NCBI GenBank assembly: GCA_902782885.1
Contig: CACZOW010000284.1
Location: 1-17,111, forward strand
Source: an uncultured Ruminococcus sp.
GTDB lineage: Bacteria; Bacillota; Clostridia; UBA1212; UBA1255
Direction of reading: 5' to 3'
Length of the DNA: 17,111 bases
How positions within the stretch are numbered: the stretch's first letter is position 1; every line of letters starts with the position of its first letter. Positions 1 through 6,850 of this stretch are shown piece after piece. The position numbers and the translations under genes are program-made. The notes beneath the pieces are model-generated. The model saw only the letters and a program-made list of their open reading frames with translations, made no database searches and had not been told where the DNA came from.

Positions 1-70
1 CAAATGGCAAATTGCAAATGGCAAATGGCAAATTGCAAGTGGCAAATGGCAAAGTGCTAATGGCAAATGA
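1..70. repeat. 7-bp tandem repeat array upstream of the dGTPase gene
   Basis: Ten consecutive heptads of consensus CAAATGG fill the first 70 bases, with no bases between units. Units at 1, 15, 22 and 43 are exact; 8 and 29 read CAAATTG; 36 reads CAAGTGG; 50, 57 and 64 are more diverged. The array starts at the window edge, so its true length is unknown. It ends one base before the GGGAGG ribosome-binding site of the next gene, so it probably lies in that gene's 5' leader or promoter region. The period of 7 is not a multiple of 3, so it does not look like coding repeat. Function unknown. Confidence 0.9.
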
Positions 71-85
71 GGGAGGACTGATCCT

Positions 86-1282
86 ATGCCCGGAACCTGG
101 CGTGATATCAGATTAAAGCAGGAAGAGTCTCTGAGCCCCAGAGCGACGCGTTCCGTAAACAGCCGCGGCCGGGTCAATCCCGAGCCCGAGTGCCCGGTGC
201 GCTCCATCTTCGAGCGGGACGCCAACCGCATCCAGTACTCGGAGGATTTCCGGCGGCTCCGGCACAAGACGCAGGTGTTTTTCAACGCGAAAAACGACCA
301 TGTCTGCACGCGCATGGAGCACGTTATGTACGTGAACTCCATCTCTACCACAATAGGACGCACGCTCGGGCTGAATCAGGACCTGATCTCCGCCATCGCG
401 CTGGGGCACGATATCGGCCACGCGCCCTTCGGCCACAGCGGCGAGCGGCGGCTGGACCGCTGCCTGAACAACGTTAATCCGGAGCTGCGCTTCCGGCACG
501 AGTATCACAGCCTGAGAGTGGTAGACCGGTTGTCCACGCGCATATCCCACGAGAAAATATTGTCCAAGTGCGGACTGAACCTGACGTACGAAGTGCGGGA
601 CGGCATCGTCAGCCACTGCGGCGAGAATTACGACGAATACATTTTGCACCCGGATCCCCACAAGGACCCCGCCGCCATATACACCAGCGAACACCGGCTG
701 ATGATGCCCGCGACGCTGGAGGGCTGCGTGGTGCGGCTGGTGGATAAGATCGCGTACGTCGGCCGCGACATCGAGGACGCGGTGCGGGCCAAAATGATGG
801 ATTACAACGAGATTCCCGCGGACGTGCGGCACGTGCTGGGCGAGACCAACGGCCAGATCATCAACACGCTGGTGGTGGATCTGCTGGAAAACAGCTACGA
901 CCGGGACGAGATCCGGCTGAGCGACGAACGCGGCGAGGCGCTGCGGCGCATGATCATGGTCAACAACGAAAAGATCTACAAAAACCCCATGATCAAGCGG
1001 TATGAAGCCAATACCAACAACGTTGTCGACGGCCTGTTCGAAGCGGTATACGGCCGGGTGCTGCGCATATTTGACCGCGCGGAAGCGAGGACAACGCCCG
1101 CCGGAGCGCTGGACACCGCCGGTCTGGACGCGGAAGACCGACTGGGCGAGCGGCTGATCAAGTACATTGCCGAAAAAGCGTACGAACCCGGGGCGCTGCC
1201 GGAACAGGTGACGGCGGATTACATTGCCGGCATGACGGACGGTTACGCGCTGTCGATCTTCGAAGAACTTTACTGGCTGTGA
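86..1282 (+). CDS. dgt: dGTPase-like HD-domain triphosphohydrolase
   Basis: Predicted cytosolic deoxynucleoside triphosphate triphosphohydrolase of the HD superfamily, the family that splits dGTP into deoxyguanosine and tripolyphosphate and helps set dNTP pools. The protein (398 aa) carries the family pattern in order: an N-terminal FERDANRIQYSEDFRRLRHKTQVF block (residues 42-65), metal ligand His79 in RMEHV, the HD doublet His108-Asp109 in ALGHDIGHAPFGHSGE, and a distal Asp220 in RLVDKIAY. The C-terminus ends in the usual DYIAGMTDGYAL motif, so the gene is complete. The start is supported by GGGAGG at 71-76, nine bases before the ATG. It is followed 24 bp later by prfA. Substrate preference within the dGTPase family (dGTP versus other dNTPs) cannot be told from sequence. 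Confidence 0.94.
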   Translation: MPGTWRDIRLKQEESLSPRATRSVNSRGRVNPEPECPVRSIFERDANRIQYSEDFRRLRHKTQVFFNAKNDHVCTRMEHVMYVNSISTTIGRTLGLNQDLISAIALGHDIGHAPFGHSGERRLDRCLNNVNPELRFRHEYHSLRVVDRLSTRISHEKILSKCGLNLTYEVRDGIVSHCGENYDEYILHPDPHKDPAAIYTSEHRLMMPATLEGCVVRLVDKIAYVGRDIEDAVRAKMMDYNEIPADVRHVLGETNGQIINTLVVDLLENSYDRDEIRLSDERGEALRRMIMVNNEKIYKNPMIKRYEANTNNVVDGLFEAVYGRVLRIFDRAEARTTPAGALDTAGLDAEDRLGERLIKYIAEKAYEPGALPEQVTADYIAGMTDGYALSIFEELYWL

Positions 1283-1306
1283 GCCGTGTGCCGCGGACAA
1301 TACTGA

Positions 1307-2386
1307 ATGATACTCGAAAAACTTGCGGCGGCGGAAAACCGCTATGAAGAACTGAATCTGAAACTGACGGAACCGGAGTGCATTGCCAACCGGGAGCTTT
1401 ATGCTGCGTTGCTTTCCGAGCACGCGGGACTGGAAGAGATCGTCAGCACATACCGGGATTATAAAAAAGCGGTGCAGGAGCGCGGGGAAGTACTCGGGCT
1501 GCTGGAGAGCGGCGGCGTTGACCCGGAATTCCGGGAGCTGTTAAAAACGGAACTGGAAGAAAAAAACCGCGAGACGAAGGAACTTGACGGACGGCTCAAG
1601 CTTCTGCTTACGCCCAAAGACCCCAACGATTCCAAAAACGTATTTATGGAGATCCGCGCCGGCGCCGGGGGAGAGGAAGCGGCGCTGTTTGCCGCCGTGC
1701 TGTTCCGGATGTATGTGCATTACGCCGAGGGCCGGGGCTGGAACGTGGAGACCGTGGACGTCAGTGAGACGGAACTGGGCGGCATCAAAGAGATCGTGTT
1801 CTCCGTGGACGGCAAAGGCGCGTATTCCCGGCTCAAATATGAGAGCGGCGTGCATCGCGTGCAGCGTGTGCCCGCGACCGAATCCTCGGGCCGCATACAC
1901 ACTTCCACCGCGACGGTGGCGGTGCTGCCGGAAGCGGAGGCGGCGTCTGTGCAGCTGGATCCCGACGACGTGGAGATCGATATTTTCCGTTCCAGCGGCG
2001 CGGGCGGCCAGCATATCAACAAGACCGATTCGGCGATCCGGCTTACCCATAAACCCACTGGCATCGTGGTCACCTGCCAGGACCAGCGTTCGCAGCTGAA
2101 AAACAAGGAAAAAGCCTTCAAAGTCCTGTATTCCCGGCTGTACGAACTGGAAGTGCAGGCGAAGGAGGCCGCGGTCTCCGGGGAACGGCGGGCGCAGGTG
2201 GGCACCGGCGACCGTTCGGAACGCATCCGCACGTACAACTACCCGCAGAACCGGGTGACCGATCACCGCATCGACCTCACGCTGTACCGGCTGGAAGCGG
2301 TGCTGGAAGGCGACCTGGACGAGATAATCGACGCACTGATCACCGATGATCAGGCAAGAAAGCTGGCTAAAGCCGATGAAAACTGA
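1307..2386 (+). CDS. prfA: peptide chain release factor 1
   Basis: Class I release factor that recognises UAA and UAG stop codons in the ribosomal A site and triggers peptide release. At 359 aa it has the normal RF1 length. The PxT stop-codon recognition motif is seen as PAT (residues 189-191) in RVPATESSGRIHTS, which marks RF1 rather than RF2, whose motif is SPF. The catalytic GGQ loop is at 233-235 in SSGAGGQHINKTDSA. The N-terminal start fits the family (MILEKL...RYEEL), but the 24-bp gap to dgt holds no clear Shine-Dalgarno sequence, so translation may depend on coupling or be weak. The 3' end overlaps the start of the Sua5 gene by 11 bp. The GGQ methylase gene prmC, commonly next to prfA, is not between prfA and its next neighbour. 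Confidence 0.98.
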   Translation: MILEKLAAAENRYEELNLKLTEPECIANRELYAALLSEHAGLEEIVSTYRDYKKAVQERGEVLGLLESGGVDPEFRELLKTELEEKNRETKELDGRLKLLLTPKDPNDSKNVFMEIRAGAGGEEAALFAAVLFRMYVHYAEGRGWNVETVDVSETELGGIKEIVFSVDGKGAYSRLKYESGVHRVQRVPATESSGRIHTSTATVAVLPEAEAASVQLDPDDVEIDIFRSSGAGGQHINKTDSAIRLTHKPTGIVVTCQDQRSQLKNKEKAFKVLYSRLYELEVQAKEAAVSGERRAQVGTGDRSERIRTYNYPQNRVTDHRIDLTLYRLEAVLEGDLDEIIDALITDDQARKLAKADEN

Positions 2387-3446
2387 GATCATACGCATCG
2401 ACCCGGTGCGGCCGGAACCGTATAAACTGGAATATTGCGGCGCGGTGCTGCGGTACGGGGGCCTGGTGGCGTTTCCCACCGAGACCGTGTACGGGCTGGG
2501 CGCGAACGCGTTTCTGGACAACGCGGTGCGGAAGGTGTTCGAAGCCAAGGGCCGGCCCGCGGACAATCCGCTGATCGTACATGTCGCTTATTACGCCTCG
2601 GCGGAAAGCGCCGGCGAATTTGCGGACGGGCGTCAACGGAACCTGTTCTATGCGCTGGGCGCCAAATTCTGGCCCGGCCCCCTTACTATGATAATCAAAA
2701 AACGCAGCGTCATTCCCGACAGCGTTTCCTGCGGCCTCGACACGGTGGGTATACGCATGCCTTCCAACCGGATCGCCGCGGGCCTCCTCCGCGCCGCGCG
2801 GGTGCCGATCGCCGCGCCCAGCGCCAATTCCTCCGGGCGCCCCAGTCCCACGCGCTTCGAGCATGTGCTGGAAGATATGTACGGAAAAGTTGACGTGATA
2901 ATTGACGGCGGAGAATGCAGCGTAGGCGTGGAGTCAACGGTGCTGGACCTGAACGGGCCGGAACCCACCGTATTGCGGCCCGGCGCGGTGACGCGGGAGG
3001 ATATTGCCCGCGTGGCGGGCACGTGCGGCGAGTACGGCTGGTCTTCCGCGGACCTCCACGTAGATAAGCCCCGCAGCCCCGGTATGAAATACCGCCATTA
3101 CGCTCCGAAAGCGCGGATGCTGATGTTCAGCGGCACGCCGGACGCGGTGCGAAGGGCGATCCTGGCGAGACTGCGCGCGGAAAAAACTGCCGGAAAACGC
3201 GTCGGAGTTCTTGAAACCGAAGAGCAGATTTGTTATTATAACGAGGCGGACGTACTGCTGTCGCTGGGGCCGGAAAACGAGCCCCGAGCGCACGCGCAGG
3301 CATTGTTCGCGGCGCTTAGACAGTTCGACGCGGCGGGAGTTGACGTCATATTCGCACGGGCACTCGAGGCGGAGGGCGTTGACGACGCGGTGATGAACCG
3401 GATGTTCCGGGCGGCCGGGGGAACGGTATTGCCCGCGGAAGAATAG
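2376..3446 (+). CDS. sua5: L-threonylcarbamoyladenylate synthase (Sua5 type)
   Basis: Makes threonylcarbamoyl-AMP from threonine, bicarbonate and ATP, the first step of t6A modification at position 37 of ANN-decoding tRNAs. Using the ATG at 2376 (356 aa), the YrdC-like catalytic domain shows PTETVYGLG (34-42), KGRP (58-61), the GPLTMII block and PSANSSG (148-154). The linker motif SPGMKYRHYAP (234-244) and a C-terminal Sua5 domain follow, so this is the long Sua5 form and not the short TsaC. An upstream in-frame ATG at 2346 would add ten residues, but MKTEIIRID matches the usual start of the family. The gene overlaps prfA by 11 bp, so translation is probably coupled. It lies 31 bp upstream of upp, a common linkage in Gram-positives. 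Confidence 0.97.
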   Translation: MKTEIIRIDPVRPEPYKLEYCGAVLRYGGLVAFPTETVYGLGANAFLDNAVRKVFEAKGRPADNPLIVHVAYYASAESAGEFADGRQRNLFYALGAKFWPGPLTMIIKKRSVIPDSVSCGLDTVGIRMPSNRIAAGLLRAARVPIAAPSANSSGRPSPTRFEHVLEDMYGKVDVIIDGGECSVGVESTVLDLNGPEPTVLRPGAVTREDIARVAGTCGEYGWSSADLHVDKPRSPGMKYRHYAPKARMLMFSGTPDAVRRAILARLRAEKTAGKRVGVLETEEQICYYNEADVLLSLGPENEPRAHAQALFAALRQFDAAGVDVIFARALEAEGVDDAVMNRMFRAAGGTVLPAEE

Positions 3447-3477
3447 AACGGACACATAACAGAAAAGAGGTATTTTT

Positions 3478-4107
3478 ATGGGACAGGTTTTAGCTTTTGA
3501 TCATCCGCTCATTCAGCACAAGATCGCAATGCTGAGAAGCAAAGAGACCAACACGAAGGATTTCCGGGATCTGGTATCGGAGATCGCCATGCTGATGTGC
3601 TACGAAGTCACCCGCGGCCTCAAGACCGTGGAAAAGGACGTGGAGACGCCGGTGGGTACCGCGCACTGCCAGGTGCTGGCGGGCAAGGACGTGTGCTTCG
3701 TGCCGGTGCTGCGCGCGGGCCTCGGAATGGTAGACGGAGTGCTGAAGCTCATACCGATGGCGAAAGTGGGCCATATCGGCCTGTACCGCGATCCCGAGAC
3801 CTTCGAGCCGGTCGAATATTACTGCAAACTGCCCATGGATATCGCAGAACGCGAAGTAGTTGTGCTGGATCCGATGCTGGCGACCGGCGGCAGCGCTTCC
3901 GCGGCGATCAACTTCATCAAGCAGCGCGGCGCCAAGAAAGTTAAACTGATGAACCTCATCGCGGCGCCCGAGGGCATCCAGCGCATCCTGAAGGATCATC
4001 CGGACGTCGATATATTCTGCGCGGCGATCGACGACCGCCTGAACGACCACGCGTACATCGTACCCGGTCTGGGCGACGCCGGCGACAGACTGTTCGGAAC
4101 GAAATAA
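3478..4107 (+). CDS. upp: uracil phosphoribosyltransferase
   Basis: Pyrimidine salvage enzyme that converts uracil and PRPP to UMP and pyrophosphate in the cytosol. The 209-aa length is exactly that expected. The N-terminal DHPLIQHKIAMLR block, the conserved FVPVLRAGLGMVDG segment (residues 74-87), the PRPP-binding loop VVVLDPMLATGGSA (127-140) and the C-terminal GDAGDRLFGTK are all present, so the enzyme looks intact. An AGAGG site about 7 bases before the ATG supports the start. It is the last gene of the left + strand block. The next gene is on the opposite strand, with only 31 bp between the two stop codons, and no obvious hairpin plus T-run terminator is visible in that gap. Confidence 0.98.
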   Translation: MGQVLAFDHPLIQHKIAMLRSKETNTKDFRDLVSEIAMLMCYEVTRGLKTVEKDVETPVGTAHCQVLAGKDVCFVPVLRAGLGMVDGVLKLIPMAKVGHIGLYRDPETFEPVEYYCKLPMDIAEREVVVLDPMLATGGSASAAINFIKQRGAKKVKLMNLIAAPEGIQRILKDHPDVDIFCAAIDDRLNDHAYIVPGLGDAGDRLFGTK

Positions 4108-4138
4108 GTATTATACGCGTTTGCGCACGGCTCCGGGG

Positions 4139-4804
4139 TCAATGATCCGCGGCGAGCAGGATTGCCCCCGCGGCCCTGAGCGCGGTCAATTCGGCCGGCG
4201 TGTATTGACCCGCCGCCTTTGCGACGGCCAGCGCCAGCGTCTCCCGTCCGAGCCGCCCGAATGCCGTTTTCAGCTTCCGGCCCTGCCGTGAGGCTGCCGC
4301 ACCGCTGATCACACCCGAAATGAAGAACGCCCTGACGGCGAGATTCTTTTCGGGTGTTTTATATTTTGATCCTGCCGCGAGCGGCAGCCGGCCTTCCCGG
4401 GCGCAGACACGCAATGCCACCGCGCCCGCGTATTTTTCGGGCGCCTCGTCCGGGAAAACATTGACCGGGCTGCCCGAGAGCGCCGCTGTGACCGGAACGG
4501 ACCTGCCCGCCGCCTCAAAACATTCTCCGCACGCCGCCGTGAGCAATTCATCCGACAGCCGGATGTTGACGAATTCCCGCGGTTCCGTCCCCGAACGCAT
4601 CAGGTAATTGGTATACAGCGTCAATTCGCCCTGCCGCTCCCGCAAAAGCAGATGCGGTGGCTCGGCGCCGTCCGGTCCTCCGGTCAACGCCGCGATGCGC
4701 GCCGTAATAAACCCGCAAACTCCCGTGCTCCTGCTTTCTTTAGCACTAGCCTGCGCCTCCCGGTACGCCGCGTATTCGGTTTCGGTTAGATATAGTTCTG
4801 CCAT
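4139..4804 (-). CDS. uncharacterised protein
   Basis: I do not recognise the family of this 221-aa protein. It is Ala-rich and probably cytosolic, with no signal peptide and no convincing membrane helix. Only 158-172 is mildly hydrophobic. It begins with a Tyr/Glu-rich segment (LTETEYAAYREAQ), has four cysteines (30, 92, 95, 134) including a CGEC pair at 92-95, and ends in an Ala/Leu-rich helix-like region. It is the only clear - strand gene inside the window and is convergent with upp. Its reality is supported by GGAGG about seven bases before the ATG, a sigma-A-like promoter at 4846-4874 and base composition like its neighbours. The start pattern faintly recalls small phage head-tail connector proteins, but no other phage gene is present, so I make no functional call. 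Confidence 0.68.
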   Translation of the reverse strand: MAELYLTETEYAAYREAQASAKESRSTGVCGFITARIAALTGGPDGAEPPHLLLRERQGELTLYTNYLMRSGTEPREFVNIRLSDELLTAACGECFEAAGRSVPVTAALSGSPVNVFPDEAPEKYAGAVALRVCAREGRLPLAAGSKYKTPEKNLAVRAFFISGVISGAAASRQGRKLKTAFGRLGRETLALAVAKAAGQYTPAELTALRAAGAILLAADH

Positions 4805-4823
4805 CCCGCGCCTCCGTCCGCCG

Positions 4824-4843
4824 TGATGTCAATGATGACGTCA
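4824..4843. promoter_or_regulatory. near-palindrome, possible operator of the - strand gene
   Basis: TGATGTCA and TGACGTCA are separated by four bases (ATGA). The two arms are inverted copies with one mismatch in eight. The site lies just downstream of the predicted - strand -10 box, spans the expected transcription start, and sits about 20 bp before the start codon. This is where a repressor site, or alternatively a 5'-leader hairpin, would be placed. No regulator gene is visible nearby, so the binding protein is unknown. Confidence 0.4.
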
Positions 4844-4845
4844 AT

Positions 4846-4874
4846 AATTTATCATATCCGCGGCGGGTTTGCAA
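4846..4874 (-). promoter_or_regulatory. sigma-A-like promoter of the - strand unknown gene
   Basis: On the - strand, TTGCAA (4869-4874) and TAAATT (4846-4851) are spaced by exactly 17 bases, a good match to the housekeeping -35/-10 pattern. The predicted start of transcription, near 4839, leaves a leader of about 35 bases before the ATG at 4804. Confidence 0.55.
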
Positions 4875-4893
4875 TTAAAGGCTTCAATTCCCC

Positions 4894-5109
4894 GGGTAAA
4901 TGTCGTCTTTAGTGCTTAAGTAAATGTCGGTTTTTTCCTGAGTATATGTCAGGGCGGCGCTCTCTTCCGGGGCTCGATAGGCATTATTCGGGCGGGGTTT
5001 CCCGTTCGGGTGTTCCTTCCGGTCCGGTCTGTGTCCGGATCTCACGTTCGATATGGAGGCCGCACTTCGATTCGTCATTATCAAACGGCCCTAAATTGAC
5101 ATTTACCCA
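4894..5109. mobile_element. probable internally deleted IS remnant (IS21-like ends) or MITE
   Basis: GGGTAAATGTC (4894-4904) and its exact reverse complement GACATTTACCC (5098-5108) bound this stretch. The left side carries three direct copies of a 9-mer: GTAAATGTC at 4896 and 4920, and GTATATGTC at 4942, with steps of 24 and 22 bp. On the right, a degenerate copy (GTCATTATC at 5074) lies 24 bp inside the terminal one. Iterated 9-mers in the termini are a known feature of the IS21 family, where they serve as transposase binding sites. That family assignment is inference, because no istA/istB coding sequence remains inside. I see no clear target-site duplication. It could instead be a miniature element or a set of regulator sites. 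Confidence 0.45.
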
Positions 5110-5126
5110 GGCGCTAAAACAAACTG

Positions 5127-5155
5127 TTGTCATTGACCGCGAAATGTGGTAAAAT
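5127..5155 (+). promoter_or_regulatory. sigma-A-like promoter of the cpsC operon
   Basis: TTGTCA (5127-5132) and TAAAAT (5150-5155) are separated by 17 bases, a close match to the housekeeping consensus. Transcription should begin near 5162, leaving a leader of nearly 60 bases before the chosen TTG start of cpsC. No comparable promoter is visible in the short gaps between the downstream genes. The -35 box lies 18 bp beyond the IS-like remnant. Confidence 0.7.
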
Positions 5156-5206
5156 CCGCCTGTAGTCTGTGAAAAGACGCCTATCATACAAAATCAAACA
5201 GTTACC

Positions 5207-5212
5207 GGAGAG
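5207..5212 (+). promoter_or_regulatory. ribosome-binding site that decides the cpsC start
   Basis: GGAGAG sits about eight bases before the TTG codon at 5220. The alternative GTG at 5169 lies only about seven bases from the expected transcription start and has no Shine-Dalgarno sequence, so the TTG is preferred. Confidence 0.65.
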
Positions 5213-5219
5213 CAAAACA

Positions 5220-5990
5220 TTGGAAGAGAAATCAAAAGAAACATATATTGACATCGGCAAGATACTGCTGGTGTTGTGGCAGCGCGTGATCTGGATCGTT
5301 GCCAGCACGGTGATCGTTGCGGCCCTGGCGTACGCGCTCACGCTCATTACCTGGAAGCCTGTGTACACGTCGGAAGTGCAGCTTTACACGGTAATGGAAG
5401 CTTCTGACGAGAAAGCCACGGAAGTTACCACTTCGCAGATCAGCATACGCCGGAACGTTGCGGCGCTGTACGTGAAGGCCATCAAAAAGCCGGACAGTCT
5501 GGCGAAAATGGCGGAACAGCTGAAAGCCGACGGCTACGATATTTCCGAAAGCAAGCTGAATAAGATGATGAACGCGTACATCGATTCCGACGCTTCGGAG
5601 ATCATCCACGTAAGGGCGCGCACGGGAGATAAGAAGCTTTCGCTGCGGATCTGCCAGATCGTCGGGACCGAGGCGGAGAACATGGTAAAGGACGCGTACA
5701 TCGGCTGCACCGTCGCGGTGTTCAATAATCCCCGCGAGGCGGCGCGGCCCGACTCCTCCAAAGCGGTACGGAATATGGTGCTGGGCGCCGCGGCCGGATT
5801 TATTCTGAGCTGCGCGGTGGTCATTGCCATCTACCTGCTGGACCGCTCCATCAAGAACGGCGAAGATCTTGAAAAGCTGAGCGGTGTGCGTTACCTGGGC
5901 GAGATCCCCGACATCAACGAGACTTTTAAAGGCGGAGACAAATACTACAGCTCCTATTCACGCTCGGGCGCAGAAAGGAGCGGAAACTGA
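5220..5990 (+). CDS. cpsC: Wzz/CpsC-type chain-length determinant, kinase adaptor
   Basis: Membrane protein of the polysaccharide co-polymerase (Wzz) family. In Gram-positives these proteins bind and activate the partner tyrosine kinase and influence chain length of capsule or exopolysaccharide. From the TTG start it has 256 aa: a short cytosolic N-terminus (EEKSKETYIDIGKI), a first membrane segment at about 17-45, an extracellular region of about 140 residues, a second membrane segment at about 186-207, and a cytosolic tail ending in YYSSYSRSGAE. The pre-membrane Pro-containing stretch (AARPDSSK) is typical. An in-frame GTG at 5169 would give 273 aa but lacks a ribosome-binding site. The gene stops two bases before cpsD, so the pair is co-expressed. 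The extracellular region appears short compared with Gram-negative Wzz proteins, as is usual for CpsC. Confidence 0.9.
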   Translation: MEEKSKETYIDIGKILLVLWQRVIWIVASTVIVAALAYALTLITWKPVYTSEVQLYTVMEASDEKATEVTTSQISIRRNVAALYVKAIKKPDSLAKMAEQLKADGYDISESKLNKMMNAYIDSDASEIIHVRARTGDKKLSLRICQIVGTEAENMVKDAYIGCTVAVFNNPREAARPDSSKAVRNMVLGAAAGFILSCAVVIAIYLLDRSIKNGEDLEKLSGVRYLGEIPDINETFKGGDKYYSSYSRSGAERSGN

Positions 5991-5992
5991 CT

Positions 5993-6847
5993 ATGGGCAT
6001 TTTCAATTTCAATTTTAAGAAAAAAGAAAACGTTGCCGAAAAGGAAAACCGTGCCGAAGACCTGATCAACGAAAATACCGCGTTCAATATCCGTGAGGCG
6101 TTCAACACGCTGCGCACCAACGTAGTATTCGCGCTGGCGCCCTCCGGCGGCAAGCGGCTGATGGTCACGTCTTCCAATCCTTCCGAGGGCAAAAGTACCA
6201 CGTCCGTAAACCTGGCGGTAGTGCTGGCACAGAACGGCAACAAAGTCCTGCTTATTGACGGCGACCTGCGCAAACCCAAACTGCACCAGTTTTTCGAAGT
6301 GGACTATACGCACGGATTGTCCCGCTTCCTCGTGGGTCAGGAATCGCTGAACGAAGCGCTCGTCCACACGCATATCAAAAACCTTGACCTGATCCCCGCC
6401 GGCGTGATACCGCCCAACCCGTCCGAACTGCTGGGCAGCAACCGCATGAAAGTCTTCCTGGAGAAGGTCGAAGAGTATTATAACTATATAATCGTTGACA
6501 CTCCGCCCATCAACGTCGTCACCGACGCGGCGGTCCTCTCCAAATTCGTTTCGGGCGTACTGCTGGTGGTGCATTACGGCAGCACGAACCGCGACGATTT
6601 CCGAAGATCCGTGAATCAGCTCAAGATCGCCGGGGCCAATATAATCGGATTTTCCATGGTAGCGGTCAAATCCGAGCACAAGGGCTACTACAAGAACTAC
6701 CGCGGCTATAAGAAGAGCTACTATTCTTCATACGGTTACGGCGGGCGCAGCACGAAACACGCCGGAGAAAACAGCGCCGGCGCCGGTAACGCTGCCGCCA
6801 AAAACGCGAGCTCCGATCCCGTCAGCGCGGAAGATGACGACGAGTAA
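5993..6847 (+). CDS. cpsD: CpsD-type bacterial tyrosine kinase (BY-kinase)
   Basis: Cytosolic autophosphorylating tyrosine kinase of the P-loop BY-kinase family, expected to be active only when bound to the CpsC tail. The 284-aa protein has Walker A SSNPSEGKSTT (60-70), Walker A' VLLIDGDLRKP (85-95) and Walker B IIVDTPP (166-172). An N-terminal REAFNTLRTN segment (34-43) matches the family oligomerisation motif. Near the C-terminus is a cluster of eight tyrosines between 232 and 249, the autophosphorylation site. Unusually, the cluster is followed by about 35 more residues that are Gly/Ala/Ser-rich and end in an acidic EDDDE; in many homologues the tyrosines are at the very end. AAAGGAG about 14 bases before the ATG is the likely ribosome-binding site. 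It lies 2 bp after cpsC and 3 bp before the phosphatase gene. Confidence 0.95.
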   Translation: MGIFNFNFKKKENVAEKENRAEDLINENTAFNIREAFNTLRTNVVFALAPSGGKRLMVTSSNPSEGKSTTSVNLAVVLAQNGNKVLLIDGDLRKPKLHQFFEVDYTHGLSRFLVGQESLNEALVHTHIKNLDLIPAGVIPPNPSELLGSNRMKVFLEKVEEYYNYIIVDTPPINVVTDAAVLSKFVSGVLLVVHYGSTNRDDFRRSVNQLKIAGANIIGFSMVAVKSEHKGYYKNYRGYKKSYYSSYGYGGRSTKHAGENSAGAGNAAAKNASSDPVSAEDDDE

Positions 6848-6850
6848 GCG

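Larger units (their letters stand above)
4805..5219. other. 415-bp divergent intergenic region
   Basis: This is the only long gap without a gene. It separates the - strand unknown gene from the + strand cpsC operon, and is visibly more AT-rich in patches than the genes around it. It holds, from left to right, the - strand gene's leader with a near-palindrome, its promoter, an insertion-sequence-like remnant (4894-5109), and the promoter and leader of cpsC. Short open frames exist on both strands here but none has a ribosome-binding site or a recognisable protein. Confidence 0.75.

Noticed and set aside
1..70. CRISPR array
   Set aside because: The units are 7 bp and adjacent, with no spacers, so this is a simple tandem repeat.
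113..1423. Long - strand open frame (436 codons) opposite dgt
   Set aside because: The + strand frame encodes an unmistakable HD phosphohydrolase. The antisense product has no recognisable motif and is open because of the GC-rich codon pattern.
2346..2375. The upstream ATG at 2346 as the start of sua5
   Set aside because: It would add ten residues lying inside prfA with no family support. The ATG at 2376 gives the typical Sua5 N-terminus.
4108..4138. A terminator between upp and the convergent gene
   Set aside because: No stem followed by a T-run could be found on either strand in the 31-bp gap.
4946..5187. Short open frames on both strands between the two promoters
   Set aside because: No ribosome-binding site and no family resemblance. 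They lie within or across the insertion-sequence-like remnant and its iterated 9-mers.
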